Shown: positions 1 through 7,153 of the stretch, piece by piece | Layout of the letters: each line of letters begins with the position of its first letter | How positions within the stretch are numbered: the first letter of the stretch is position 1 | Assembly: GCA_002451085.1 (NCBI GenBank) | Contig: DKBE01000088.1 | Coordinates: 28,470-41,112 of the forward strand | DNA: 12,643 nucleotides | From: Proteobacteria bacterium UBA6908 | Lineage (GTDB): Bacteria; Pseudomonadota; Gammaproteobacteria; Acidiferrobacterales; UBA6901 | Direction of reading: 5' to 3' | Program-made: the position numbers and the translations under genes | Notes under the pieces: model-generated | Databases searched by the model: none | Told to the model about the DNA's origin: nothing | The model's input: the letters and a program-made list of their open reading frames with translations, nothing else

Positions 1-29
1 ATATATATAAAGCGGTGGAGGCCTGTTCC

Positions 30-1319
30 ATGGCGGAAGTCGTCGCAACAAACGAGACCATTCTGGTGGTCGGTGGGGGCATCAGCGGCATGACCGCCGC
101 CCTCGAAGCCGCCGAGTGCGGAAAGAACGTGGTGCTGATCGAGAAGAACCCCTCGCTCGGCGGTCGCGTTTCCCAACTCTACCGGTATTTTCCCAAGCTT
201 TGTCATCCGACCTGCGGGCTTGAGATCAATCTCAAGCGTCTCCGTGGCAACAAGCGCATTCGTGTGCTGACGCTCGCGGAAGTGGCCAAGGTCGAGGGCA
301 AGTCCGGTGACTACTCGGTGACGGTGAACATCAAGCCGCGCTACGTGAACGAGAATTGCACCGCCTGCGGTGCCTGCGGCGAAGCCGTCAGCGCCGAGAT
401 TCCGAATCCGTTCAACTACAACCTGAGCAAGATCAAGGCGGCTTATCTGCCGAACGCGATGGCCTATCCGCAGCGCTTCGTGCTTGATGCCTCGATCATC
501 GGCACCCCCGAGGCCGACAAGGCCAAGGCCGCCTGCAAGTACAACGCCATCGATCTGGACCAGAAGGAAGAAATCCTCACCATCAAGGCCGGTGCCGTGG
601 TGTGGGCGACCGGCTGGAAGCCGTACGATGCGGCCAAGATTCAGCCGTACGGCTACGACCGCATCGCCAACGTGATCACCAGCGTCGAGTTCGAACGCCT
701 GGCCGATCCGCATGGCCCGACCGGCGGCAAGCTCCTGCGTCCGAGCGATGGCAAGGAGGCCAAGAACGTGGCCTTCATCCAGTGCGCCGGTTCGCGCGAT
801 CGCAATCACCTCAAGCACTGCTCGCGCATTTGTTGCATGGCCTCGCTCAAGCAAACCAACTACGTCACCGAGAAGTACGGTGACGAGGGCCAGTCGAGCA
901 TCTATTACATCGACATCCGCGCCATTGACCGCTTCGAGGACTTCTACCAGAAGGTCCGTGCCAACAAGACCGTCAAGTTCATCAAGTCCAAGGTCGCCAA
1001 CATCACCGAGGACAAGGCCACCGGCAATCCGGTGCTGCACGGTGTGGACACCGAGGGTTATCACCGCTACGACAACGCCCATGATCTCGTGGTGCTGGCC
1101 GTCGGCATGGAACCGAACGTCGATGCCGGCAAGATCATGCCGGGCGGCGTGGTGGCAGACGTAAGCGGATTCATTGACATCAACTCGACCACCGAAGCGG
1201 TGTTTGGCGCCGGTTGCGCCAGCAACGCGCTCGACGTGAACCGCGCGGTGCAAAGTGCCACGGCGGCGTCGCTGCGCGCGATCCAGGTGGTCAATCGTGT
1301 TTCCCGGGCGGAGGTTTAA
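30..1319 (+). CDS. qmoA: QmoA, HdrA-like FAD subunit of quinone-interacting oxidoreductase
   Basis: This 429-residue flavoprotein belongs to the HdrA/QmoA family. In this family it exchanges electrons with APS reductase (AprBA) in the cytoplasm and passes them on through QmoB. The N-terminus carries a dinucleotide-binding Rossmann motif (GGGISG, residues 15-20), followed by an acidic strand end and LGG. A Cys-rich insertion, C110-x2-C113-x2-C116, resembles a ferredoxin motif, but the fourth position is V120 followed by S121. The HdrA signature C264-x3-C268-C269 followed by KQ is intact. A second FAD-domain signature (VLAVGMEPN) lies near the C-terminus. The ATG at 30 is preferred over the in-frame GTG at 15 because GGAGG at 17-21 sits 8 bases before it. 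It is the first gene of a four-gene operon. An HdrA of another complex is less likely because the next gene is a typical QmoB. Confidence 0.9.
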   Translation: MAEVVATNETILVVGGGISGMTAALEAAECGKNVVLIEKNPSLGGRVSQLYRYFPKLCHPTCGLEINLKRLRGNKRIRVLTLAEVAKVEGKSGDYSVTVNIKPRYVNENCTACGACGEAVSAEIPNPFNYNLSKIKAAYLPNAMAYPQRFVLDASIIGTPEADKAKAACKYNAIDLDQKEEILTIKAGAVVWATGWKPYDAAKIQPYGYDRIANVITSVEFERLADPHGPTGGKLLRPSDGKEAKNVAFIQCAGSRDRNHLKHCSRICCMASLKQTNYVTEKYGDEGQSSIYYIDIRAIDRFEDFYQKVRANKTVKFIKSKVANITEDKATGNPVLHGVDTEGYHRYDNAHDLVVLAVGMEPNVDAGKIMPGGVVADVSGFIDINSTTEAVFGAGCASNALDVNRAVQSATAASLRAIQVVNRVSRAEV

Positions 1320-1325
1320 TTTCCC

Positions 1326-3527
1326 ATGGCCGATATGAAAGTAGGTGCCTACATTTGCAAGGGCTGCGGCATCGGCGAACGGCTCAACGTTGCGCAGCTG
1401 GTCAACATCGCACAGAAGGAAGGCAAGGCGCCGATCGCGCGCGAGCATGAGTTTCTGTGCAACGCCAGCGGCGTGGAGATGATCAAGAATGACATCGCCA
1501 ACGAGGGCGTGAATCACGTCGTGATCGCCGCCTGTTCGCGCCGCGCCAAGGCCGAGACCTTCAATTTCGACAATGTCGCCGTCAACCGCACCAACCTGCG
1601 CGAAGGCGTGATCTGGGTCACCCCGGCCGACGATGACAAGAAAGAAATCGTGCAGGAAATGGCCGCGGACTACATCCGCATGGGCTGCGCGGAAGTGAAG
1701 AAGATGGAAGCCCCGCAGGCCAACCCAAACCACGGCAACAACAGACGCATTCTGGTGGTCGGCGGCGGTATCAGCGGCATGACCGCGGCGCTCGAGGCCA
1801 GCAAGACCGGCTATGACGTGTTGCTGGTCGAGAAGACCGGCGCCCTCGGCGGTTGGGCTGCCAAGCTGTGGAAGCGCGTGCCCAATCGTGAACCGTATGC
1901 CGATCCGATGGATAGCGGCGTCGACGCCATGATCCAGGCGGTGTCCGGTGACAAGCGCATCACCGTGCACCTGAATTCAACCGTCACCAAGACCAGCGGT
2001 GCCCCGGGCCAGTTCAGCGTGGACATCAGCAAGGAGTCGGGTGGCACCAGCACCGAGAATGTCGGTGCCATCATCATGGCCTCCGGTTTCACCCAGTTTG
2101 ATGCCAACAAGTTGTCCCACTATGGCTACGGCAAGTCCGCCAACGTGGTCGACCAGGCCGGGCTGGAAGAGCTGGCCAAGAAGGCCAACGGTGGCGCCAT
2201 CAAGCGCGCCGATGGCAAGGAAGTGAAGAGCGTGGTGTTCGTACAGTGCGCCGGCCAGCGCAGCCCGAAAGAGGGCGAGCTCAGCTACTGCTCGGGCCAC
2301 TGCTGCAACACCTCGATCAAGCAGGCCATGTACTTCAAGGACCAGAACCCGGGCATTGACGCCATGGTCATGTACACTGACCTGCGTACTCCCGGCAACG
2401 GCGAGGATTTTTATCGCAGCGCCCAAAAGAAGGGCGTGATCTTCACCAAGGGCTGGCCGAAGGAAGTCTCGGCCAGCGGCGAACTTAAGTTCAAGGACGT
2501 CATCCTCAACGAGGAAGTCTCCACGACGCCTGATCTGATCGTGTTGGCCACCGGACAGATCGCGAACTCGGGCGTGAACATCGATGAAGTGAAGCAGGAC
2601 GAGCCCGGCCAGTGGGCGTCAACCCCGCAGTCGGTGCTGAATATGGTCTATCGCCAGGGCAAGGATTTGCCGCAGCTGGTGCACGGCTTCAACGACTCGC
2701 ACTTCATTTGCTTCCCGTACGAAACCCGCCGCACCGGCATCTACACCTGCGGTCCGGTACGCCGGCCGATGGACATGGCGCAGGCAATCGAGGACGCGAC
2801 TGGCGCCACGCTCAAGGCTATTCAGGCGGTGGAAAATGCCAGTCTCGGCCGCGCCGCGCACCCACGCTCCGGCGACCTGTCGTTCCCGAGTTTCCGCAAG
2901 GAAGGCTGCACGCAGTGCAAGCGCTGCACGGTCGAGTGCCCGTTTGGCGCCATCGACGAAGATGAGCAGCGGTTCCCGGTGTTTAACGAAGGCCGCTGCC
3001 GCCGCTGCGGCACCTGCATGGGCGCCTGCCCGGTGCGCGTGATCTCGTTCGAGAATTATTCGGTTGAAACCGTGGCCACCCAGATCAAGGCGGTGGACAT
3101 GCCTGACCAGTTCGACGAGAAGCCACGCATTCTGGTGCTGGCCTGCGAGAACGATGCCTATCCGGCGCTCGACATGGCCGCGATGAACCGGATCCAGTAC
3201 TCGGCATTCACCCGCGTGATCCCGGTGCGTTGCCTGGGTTCGGTCAATACCAACTGGGTGGTCGAGTCGCTCAACGCCGGCTATGACGGTGTGATGCTCA
3301 TGGGTTGTCAGAAGGGCGACAATTACCAGTGTCACTTCGTGAAGGGTTCGGAGCTGGCGCACGTACGCATGAGCAAGATCGACGATACGCTGAAAGGCCT
3401 GTCGCTCGAAGTCGAGCGCGTGCAAACCTACGAGGTGGCGATCACCGATATTGAACGCGCCCCCAAGCTTATTAACGAAATGGCCGAGACGATCAACAAG
3501 ATCGGCTTGAGCCCGCTCAAGTTCTAG
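1326..3527 (+). CDS. qmoB: QmoB, HdrA-like subunit with two ferredoxin clusters and MvhD domain
   Basis: This 733-residue iron-sulfur flavoprotein is the second HdrA-like subunit of a Qmo-type complex. Residues 1-140 form the HdrA N-terminal domain with C11, C14, C45 and C70, suited to a [4Fe-4S] cluster. A Rossmann FAD domain begins at about residue 141 (GGGISG), and the HdrA signature C322-x3-C326-C327 is present. Two complete ferredoxin motifs follow (C528/531/534/538 and C558/561/564/568, each ending CP). The C-terminal region from about residue 600 resembles MvhD, with C607, C636, C661 and C669 able to bind a [2Fe-2S] cluster. This HdrA-ferredoxin-MvhD order is diagnostic of QmoB. GGAGG at 1310-1314 lies inside the end of qmoA and only 6 bases separate the genes, so translation is probably coupled. 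Likely role: carrying electrons between QmoA/APS reductase and the HdrC/HdrB pair downstream. Confidence 0.92.
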   Translation: MADMKVGAYICKGCGIGERLNVAQLVNIAQKEGKAPIAREHEFLCNASGVEMIKNDIANEGVNHVVIAACSRRAKAETFNFDNVAVNRTNLREGVIWVTPADDDKKEIVQEMAADYIRMGCAEVKKMEAPQANPNHGNNRRILVVGGGISGMTAALEASKTGYDVLLVEKTGALGGWAAKLWKRVPNREPYADPMDSGVDAMIQAVSGDKRITVHLNSTVTKTSGAPGQFSVDISKESGGTSTENVGAIIMASGFTQFDANKLSHYGYGKSANVVDQAGLEELAKKANGGAIKRADGKEVKSVVFVQCAGQRSPKEGELSYCSGHCCNTSIKQAMYFKDQNPGIDAMVMYTDLRTPGNGEDFYRSAQKKGVIFTKGWPKEVSASGELKFKDVILNEEVSTTPDLIVLATGQIANSGVNIDEVKQDEPGQWASTPQSVLNMVYRQGKDLPQLVHGFNDSHFICFPYETRRTGIYTCGPVRRPMDMAQAIEDATGATLKAIQAVENASLGRAAHPRSGDLSFPSFRKEGCTQCKRCTVECPFGAIDEDEQRFPVFNEGRCRRCGTCMGACPVRVISFENYSVETVATQIKAVDMPDQFDEKPRILVLACENDAYPALDMAAMNRIQYSAFTRVIPVRCLGSVNTNWVVESLNAGYDGVMLMGCQKGDNYQCHFVKGSELAHVRMSKIDDTLKGLSLEVERVQTYEVAITDIERAPKLINEMAETINKIGLSPLKF

Positions 3528-3538
3528 GAGCTAGCCTC

Positions 3539-4153
3539 ATGACGACGCAAGCTGTGGAAAAGTACCACAACGACTTCCTCAAGGAAGTCGAGAAGAACGT
3601 GGAAATGGGTCACATGGTGAAGATGTGCATGCAGTGCGGCGTCTGCTCCGGTTCGTGCCCGCTCGGGCCGGCCTGGGAACACCCGCCACAGGAAATCTTC
3701 ATGATGATCCGCGCCGGCAAGCGCGATGAGGTGCTGACGAGCGATTCCATGTGGATGTGCACCAGCTGCTACAACTGCATCGTGCGCTGCCCGCGCGAAC
3801 TGCCGATCACCCACATCATGCACGGCCTGGCCAACTACGCACACCGCCTCGGGATTGCCCCCAAGCAAAACCCGACCCGGCGGTTCGCGCAAATGTTCTG
3901 GAAGAACATTACCAGCACCGGTCGCGTCAACGAGCTCAAGCTGTCGGTCGGCCTGTACTTCATGGACGGCATTGCCTCCGGCATCAAGAAGGGCCTGGAA
4001 ATGCTGCCGGTCGGTCTCGGACTCATGAAGACCAAACGCCTCGATCCGATGGGCATGGTGAGTGGCCATGGCTGCAAGGGCAGGGCCGACATCCAGAAGA
4101 TGATCAAGAAGGCCACTGAAATCGAAGATAAGCGTAAAGGCTACGCTGCTTAA
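3539..4153 (+). CDS. hdrC: HdrC-like protein with two [4Fe-4S] clusters
   Basis: This soluble 204-residue protein has two complete ferredoxin motifs of HdrC type: C30-x2-C33-x2-C36-x3-C40-P and C74-x2-C77-x2-C80-x3-C84-P. The rest is a helical C-terminal region with no transmembrane segment long enough to anchor it. HdrC proteins relay electrons between HdrA-type flavoproteins and HdrB. Here it follows qmoB by 11 bases, with GGAG at 3527-3530 overlapping the qmoB stop, and occupies the place where qmoC (an HdrC domain fused to a cytochrome b-like membrane domain) is found in Gram-negative sulfate reducers. It therefore corresponds to the HdrC half of QmoC without the membrane half. Family assignment is firm; the exact electron partner is inferred from operon position. 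Confidence 0.9.
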   Translation: MTTQAVEKYHNDFLKEVEKNVEMGHMVKMCMQCGVCSGSCPLGPAWEHPPQEIFMMIRAGKRDEVLTSDSMWMCTSCYNCIVRCPRELPITHIMHGLANYAHRLGIAPKQNPTRRFAQMFWKNITSTGRVNELKLSVGLYFMDGIASGIKKGLEMLPVGLGLMKTKRLDPMGMVSGHGCKGRADIQKMIKKATEIEDKRKGYAA

Positions 4154-4164
4154 GGAACACTGAC

Positions 4165-5064
4165 ATGGCGAAGAAAGAATATTCCTTCTATCCGGGTTGC
4201 TCCTCCGAGCGCAAGGCGTCGGCGTCCAACTACATGGTCTCGATCGAGTCCATGTGCAAGACGCTGGACATCAAGCTCAACGAAATCCCTGACTGGAACT
4301 GCTGCGCAGCCTCGATCGGCTATGCACAGGGCGGCGAACTGCCGCGCCACACCATGAACGCGCGCAACATCGCGTTGTCGGAGAAGAACGTCGGCAACCA
4401 GGACATCGTCGCCACCTGTGCCGCCTGCTGGCTGGGCGCCAAGGAGTCGCAGGAGCGTATCAACCACGACAAGACCCTGTTTGGTGACATCAACAACATT
4501 CTCGGCGAGATCGGTCTCAAATACGAAGGCAAGCAGAACATCCGCCACATGGTGGAAGTGCTGATCGAGGACTTCGGCTACGACGAACTGAAGAAGCCGG
4601 TCAAGAAGCCGCTCGAAGGCATCAAGATCGCCGGTTACGTCGGCTGCCAGACCAACCGTCCGTTCGGTGTGCATGGCGAGTCGTTCGAGAATCCGAAATA
4701 TCTCGACAAGCTGACCGAGACCATGGGGGCCGAAGCGGTCGAGAAGTACGACCAGAAAGTCACCTGCTGCGGCGGTGCGCTGGCGTTCTCCGAGCCGGAG
4801 AAGGCCTATGTGCAGATCAACAAGATTATCGAGAGCGCCTACGACTTCGGTGCCGAGATGATCGTCACCCCGTGCCCGGTTTGCCAGATGAACGTCGAGG
4901 TCTACCAGGACATGATCAACAAGAAGTTCAACAAGAAGTACAAGATCCCGGTCGTATACTACTCGCAGCTCATGGCCGTCGCCTATGGCGCCAGCGCCAA
5001 GGAAGCCGGGCTCGATGGCAATGTGGTGCGCGCCACCCGGCTGGAAGAGATAGCGGCGAAGTAA
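4165..5064 (+). CDS. hdrB: HdrB-like protein with two CCG domains
   Basis: This 299-residue protein resembles heterodisulfide reductase subunit B. It has two CCG domains, each with a full cysteine set: C12, C46-C47, C85-x2-C88, and C161, C201-C202, C237-x2-C240. In methanogen HdrB such motifs bind noncubane [4Fe-4S] clusters at the disulfide-reducing site, so both sites could be occupied here. It is the last gene of the operon, 11 bases after hdrC, with AAGGAA at 4152-4157 as ribosome binding site, and is followed by a strong terminator. In this setting it is the presumed terminal electron acceptor or donor of the Qmo-Hdr complex; the physiological substrate (a thiol/disulfide, quinone or another carrier) cannot be read from sequence. 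There is no lipoate-binding protein or second hdrCB pair nearby, which argues against the sHdr sulfur-oxidation pathway. Confidence 0.9.
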   Translation: MAKKEYSFYPGCSSERKASASNYMVSIESMCKTLDIKLNEIPDWNCCAASIGYAQGGELPRHTMNARNIALSEKNVGNQDIVATCAACWLGAKESQERINHDKTLFGDINNILGEIGLKYEGKQNIRHMVEVLIEDFGYDELKKPVKKPLEGIKIAGYVGCQTNRPFGVHGESFENPKYLDKLTETMGAEAVEKYDQKVTCCGGALAFSEPEKAYVQINKIIESAYDFGAEMIVTPCPVCQMNVEVYQDMINKKFNKKYKIPVVYYSQLMAVAYGASAKEAGLDGNVVRATRLEEIAAK

Positions 5065-5080
5065 CGCTTCCTGTAGTGAT

Positions 5081-5117
5081 TCATAAAAAAGCCCCGCAGA
5101 GCGGGGCTTTTTTATGA
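5081..5117. terminator. Perfect bidirectional terminator after hdrB
   Basis: A 17-base left arm (5081-5097) and its perfect complement (5101-5117) flank a 3-base AGA loop. The GC core is GCCCCGC/GCGGGGC; outside it lie six A residues on the left and six T residues on the right, so both transcripts would end in a stem followed by U residues. It lies 16 bases after the hdrB stop and closes the operon. Confidence 0.93.
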
Positions 5118-5241
5118 AATTGCATAACCGGCAGGTTGCTGCGTTTTAATGATTCTGAAGGGTGTTTGCTTTAATTCGCAGGCGCGCCGGATTGGCGGGA
5201 ATTGAGTGCATAGACTATCTTTCTGAAACGATAAGCCTACT

Positions 5242-5255
5242 GAGGGGGCGTCTTG
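5242..5255 (+). promoter_or_regulatory. Ribosome binding site and TTG start of HAMP gene
   Basis: GAGGGGG at 5242-5248 precedes a TTG codon at 5253 by 4 bases. No ATG lies in a sensible place in this frame before the first membrane helix, so TTG is the chosen start. A weak sigma70-like pair (TTGGCG at 5192-5197, 18 bases, TATCTT at 5216-5221) lies upstream but is not convincing. Confidence 0.6.
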
Positions 5256-5843
5256 GAAAATAAAAGAACACAGCATGTTGTAGACCGTGCCTTTCAGGTT
5301 CGGGTGGCAACAAGTCTGACAGCTATCGCCGTGCTTGTTCCGGTTGTGTTATTAATCGGAGGTTACCTGGTCTGGACGTTCGCCGTGATCAACAACCCGC
5401 GCATTGCCGATATGCCATTCGGCTGGCAGCTGGTCGGCAATTTGCTGAAAGACCAATGGTGGCTGGCCTTGCTGTTTGTCGCCGCTTTTCTGGCGTTCTC
5501 GTTCGCGCTTGTCTTCTACTACACTCACCGTATCGCCGGCCCGATCTACCGGTTTCGCTGGCTGTTCGATGAACTGGCCGAGGGCCGGATTCAGACCCGG
5601 GTGCAGCTGCGCGAGGGTGACTGTTTCGAGAACCTGGCGTCGGGTATTTTGCGTGCCAACTCCGCACTCGCCAGTTCAATTAATCAGATGAAGACAGCCG
5701 CCGCCGCGGCTTCACACGAACTCGCGGCAGTGGAGAATCGTGCTCTGGCTGAACACATTGCAGCGATCAATCGCGCGCTGGATCGGTTTAGCGTGGTATT
5801 GCCAGCCAAGGCAGCTGAAGCGGATGCGGATAACACGGCCTGA
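5253..5843 (+). CDS. Membrane protein with HAMP domain and no output domain
   Basis: This 196-residue protein has two transmembrane helices (about residues 19-44 and 69-90) separated by a short periplasmic loop of about 25 residues. A HAMP-like segment follows, beginning RIAGPIYRFRWLFDELAEG (93-111), with a connector and second helix to about 143. The C-terminal 50 residues are Ala/Glu-rich and helical, probably coiled coil. There is no methyl-accepting signalling domain, kinase, cyclase or other output domain, so it is a HAMP protein that ends just after the HAMP coil. The loop is too small for a typical ligand-sensing domain. It begins 188 bases after hdrB and beyond a strong terminator, so it is probably a separate transcription unit. 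Function unknown; it could transmit a membrane signal to a partner or have a structural role. Confidence 0.8.
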   Translation: MENKRTQHVVDRAFQVRVATSLTAIAVLVPVVLLIGGYLVWTFAVINNPRIADMPFGWQLVGNLLKDQWWLALLFVAAFLAFSFALVFYYTHRIAGPIYRFRWLFDELAEGRIQTRVQLREGDCFENLASGILRANSALASSINQMKTAAAAASHELAAVENRALAEHIAAINRALDRFSVVLPAKAAEADADNTA

Positions 5844-5867
5844 GCAGGCCGCATGCGGTTGTCACTC

Positions 5868-5908
5868 GCAAACAACAAAGCCCGGCCATGCCGGGCTTTG
5901 TTGTTTGC
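5868..5908. terminator. Bidirectional terminator between convergent HAMP and parA-like genes
   Basis: A 19-base stem (5868-5886 with 5890-5908) closes on a 3-base CAT loop. The inner half is GC-rich (GCCCGGC) and the outer half is A-rich on the left and T-rich on the right, which suits termination on both strands. It sits between the stop codons of two convergent genes (5843 and 5927). Confidence 0.9.
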
Positions 5909-5926
5909 AGGACACCTTCTCTGGCC

Positions 5927-6625
5927 CTAACGTGGTCGGCTTCGGCGGCTGTCGAGCCAGTCGAGCAGCGGTTGCCAGGCGGCGCGGTCGAGCGCGGCAT
6001 AACCCTCACTCCACTCGAAGATGCTCAGGCCCTGCTGATCGGCGAGCGCGTAGTATGGCGATTCGGGTATGGTTGCCACGAATGGAATGCGCAATTGATC
6101 GAGGAACCGCTCCAGCGGTCGGAAGAGCCGCATGTTGAGCGTGTCGTAGCCGATCTTGGCCAGCATCCCGTCACGCGCGCCAATCGCCGGCACGCGATTG
6201 GCCACTGTGGCGAGCCGGGTCTGTTTGCGTTCAACTTTTCCGACCAGCAGCAGATCCTGGATAAACCGTGCGGTGGCCCGGATGTCCGTGGCCGACGGCA
6301 ACACCGGGATCAGGATGGTTTCGGCACGCCGCACGACGGCGGTGAGTGCAGGCCCGTGGATGGCCGCCGGGGCATCGACGATCAGCACCTCGGTCTGGCG
6401 CGGCGGACGAACCGGTCCGTTCACGGCATCAATGCCATGGATCGACGGGCGCTGGGCCGGTCGCGCCTTGATCCAATCCAGGCTCGAGGCCTGCGGGTCA
6501 AAGTCGGCAAGTGCTACCGAGAAACCCTGTGTGGCGTAATAGGCGGCGAGGTTGGTTGCGAGCAGACTCTTGCCGCAGCCGCCTTTGCTGTTCAGAACCA
6601 GAATCGTTCGCACGGTTTTCCCCAT
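5927..6625 (-). CDS. Orphan ParA/MinD-like ATPase
   Basis: This 232-residue P-loop ATPase belongs to the ParA/MinD class. The deviant Walker A motif is K14-GGCGKS (14-20), with both the signature lysine K14 and the P-loop lysine K19. A Walker A'-type DFDPQAS motif follows (D41, D43), then a Walker B strand ending in D84 (LIVDAP). Members use ATP-dependent dimerisation to position DNA or protein cargo. No parB, minC/E or flagellar gene is adjacent, so the cargo is unknown. The start at 6625 (MGKTVRT) is preferred over a TTG at 6637 because the P-loop strand begins a few residues later, as usual in the family; neither start has a clear Shine-Dalgarno sequence. A good -10 box (TACAAT on the minus strand, 6653-6648) lies 23 bases upstream of the ATG. 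Confidence 0.85.
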   Translation of the reverse strand: MGKTVRTILVLNSKGGCGKSLLATNLAAYYATQGFSVALADFDPQASSLDWIKARPAQRPSIHGIDAVNGPVRPPRQTEVLIVDAPAAIHGPALTAVVRRAETILIPVLPSATDIRATARFIQDLLLVGKVERKQTRLATVANRVPAIGARDGMLAKIGYDTLNMRLFRPLERFLDQLRIPFVATIPESPYYALADQQGLSIFEWSEGYAALDRAAWQPLLDWLDSRRSRPR

Positions 6626-6647
6626 GTTCAAACACAATGATCAAGAG

Positions 6648-6670
6648 ATTGTACCTGTCTATGACAGTAC
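6648..6670 (-). promoter_or_regulatory. Candidate promoter and operator of the parA-like gene
   Basis: On the minus strand TACAAT (6653-6648) matches the sigma70 -10 consensus at five of six bases. It abuts an imperfect palindrome at 6651-6670, with arms GTAC(C)TGTC and GACAGTAC, one bulged base and a TAT centre. No good -35 box is seen at the correct spacing. The overlap suggests a repressor or activator site, perhaps for autoregulation, but this is inference. Confidence 0.35.
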
Positions 6671-6754
6671 GATGCGAAAGCGGAAGGATCATCTGGAAAT
6701 CAACGACTTGCCGTATAGCAGCGAACGGGTTTTTTGATGCCTGCCAGACATTCT

Positions 6755-6770
6755 CTTGACGCCCGTCAAG
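6755..6770. promoter_or_regulatory. Crp/Fnr-type palindrome upstream of fccAB
   Basis: CTTGACGCCCGTCAAG is a perfect inverted repeat of six-base arms around a four-base spacer. The TTGAC-N4-GTCAA layout is that of Crp/Fnr-family operators (Fnr consensus TTGAT-N4-ATCAA; relatives such as Dnr vary at the fifth position). Its centre is about 67 bases before the fccA start codon, compatible with an activator site. The cognate regulator is not in the window, and no convincing -10 box was found. Confidence 0.5.
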
Positions 6771-6829
6771 GTCATATGGTCGGAGTGCGCGCAACCTGTG
6801 ACGCGAAGTTCACCGACTAGGAGACCACC

Positions 6830-7144
6830 ATGGCTTATCACGTCAGGCAGTGGTTTTTGTTATTCCCAATTCTCATGACAGGGGCCGGCGGAATATCAGC
6901 GGCCGACATCAGCCCGGCTACAGCGGCCAACATGGCGCGGAATTGCTTTGGATGTCACGGACCGGATGGCCGAAGTCCTGGCGCGATCCCGGCACTGAAC
7001 GGCAAGAGCGCTGAGTTTATCGCGCAGTCGTTCAAGGATTTCAGATCCGGCGAACGCCCATCCACGGTCATGGGCCGGCACGCCAAGGGATATTCCGATG
7101 CCGAGGTCAATGCCCTGGCAAAATACATTAGCAGTTTGAAATAG
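6830..7144 (+). CDS. fccA: Monoheme cytochrome c subunit of flavocytochrome c sulfide dehydrogenase
   Basis: This 104-residue periplasmic class I cytochrome c has a Sec signal peptide of about 24 residues (hydrophobic core 8-18, likely cleavage after ISA). A single heme motif C39-F-G-C42-H43 follows, with M81 as the probable sixth ligand in a TVMGRHAKGYSD segment. It is the electron-accepting subunit paired with FccB: electrons from sulfide pass from flavin to this heme and on to other cytochromes. The mature size of about 80 residues and one heme match the small FccA of Chlorobium and some Thiobacillus, unlike the diheme 21-kDa subunit of Allochromatium. AGGAG at 6819-6823 is 6 bases before the ATG. 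fccB begins 9 bases after its stop. Confidence 0.88.
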   Translation: MAYHVRQWFLLFPILMTGAGGISAADISPATAANMARNCFGCHGPDGRSPGAIPALNGKSAEFIAQSFKDFRSGERPSTVMGRHAKGYSDAEVNALAKYISSLK

Positions 7145-7153
7145 GGGGTTGCC

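Noticed and set aside
1..9. AT dinucleotide run at the window start
   Set aside because: Only nine bases long; it is probably AT-rich intergenic sequence before qmoA and too short to call a repeat.
2619..3425. Minus-strand open frame of 268 codons opposite qmoB
   Set aside because: It lies over the ferredoxin and MvhD domains of qmoB and has the low-complexity composition of an antisense shadow in GC-rich DNA.
30..5064. Interpretation as the sHdr sulfur-oxidation cluster
   Set aside because: sHdr loci have hdrC1-B1-A-hyp-C2-B2 plus lipoate-binding protein genes. Here two tandem HdrA-like proteins, the second with ferredoxin and MvhD domains, identify Qmo.
5888..6640. + strand open frame of 250 codons opposite the parA-like gene
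   Set aside because: It begins within the terminator hairpin and is antisense to a clear P-loop ATPase.
6624..6737. A 37-codon + strand reading frame (MFKHNDQEIVPVYDS...) whose ATG overlaps the ATG of the parA-like gene
   Set aside because: It has no Shine-Dalgarno sequence, its start would overlap head-to-head with the start of a well-supported gene, and it covers that gene's likely promoter. Conservation in relatives would be needed to revive it.
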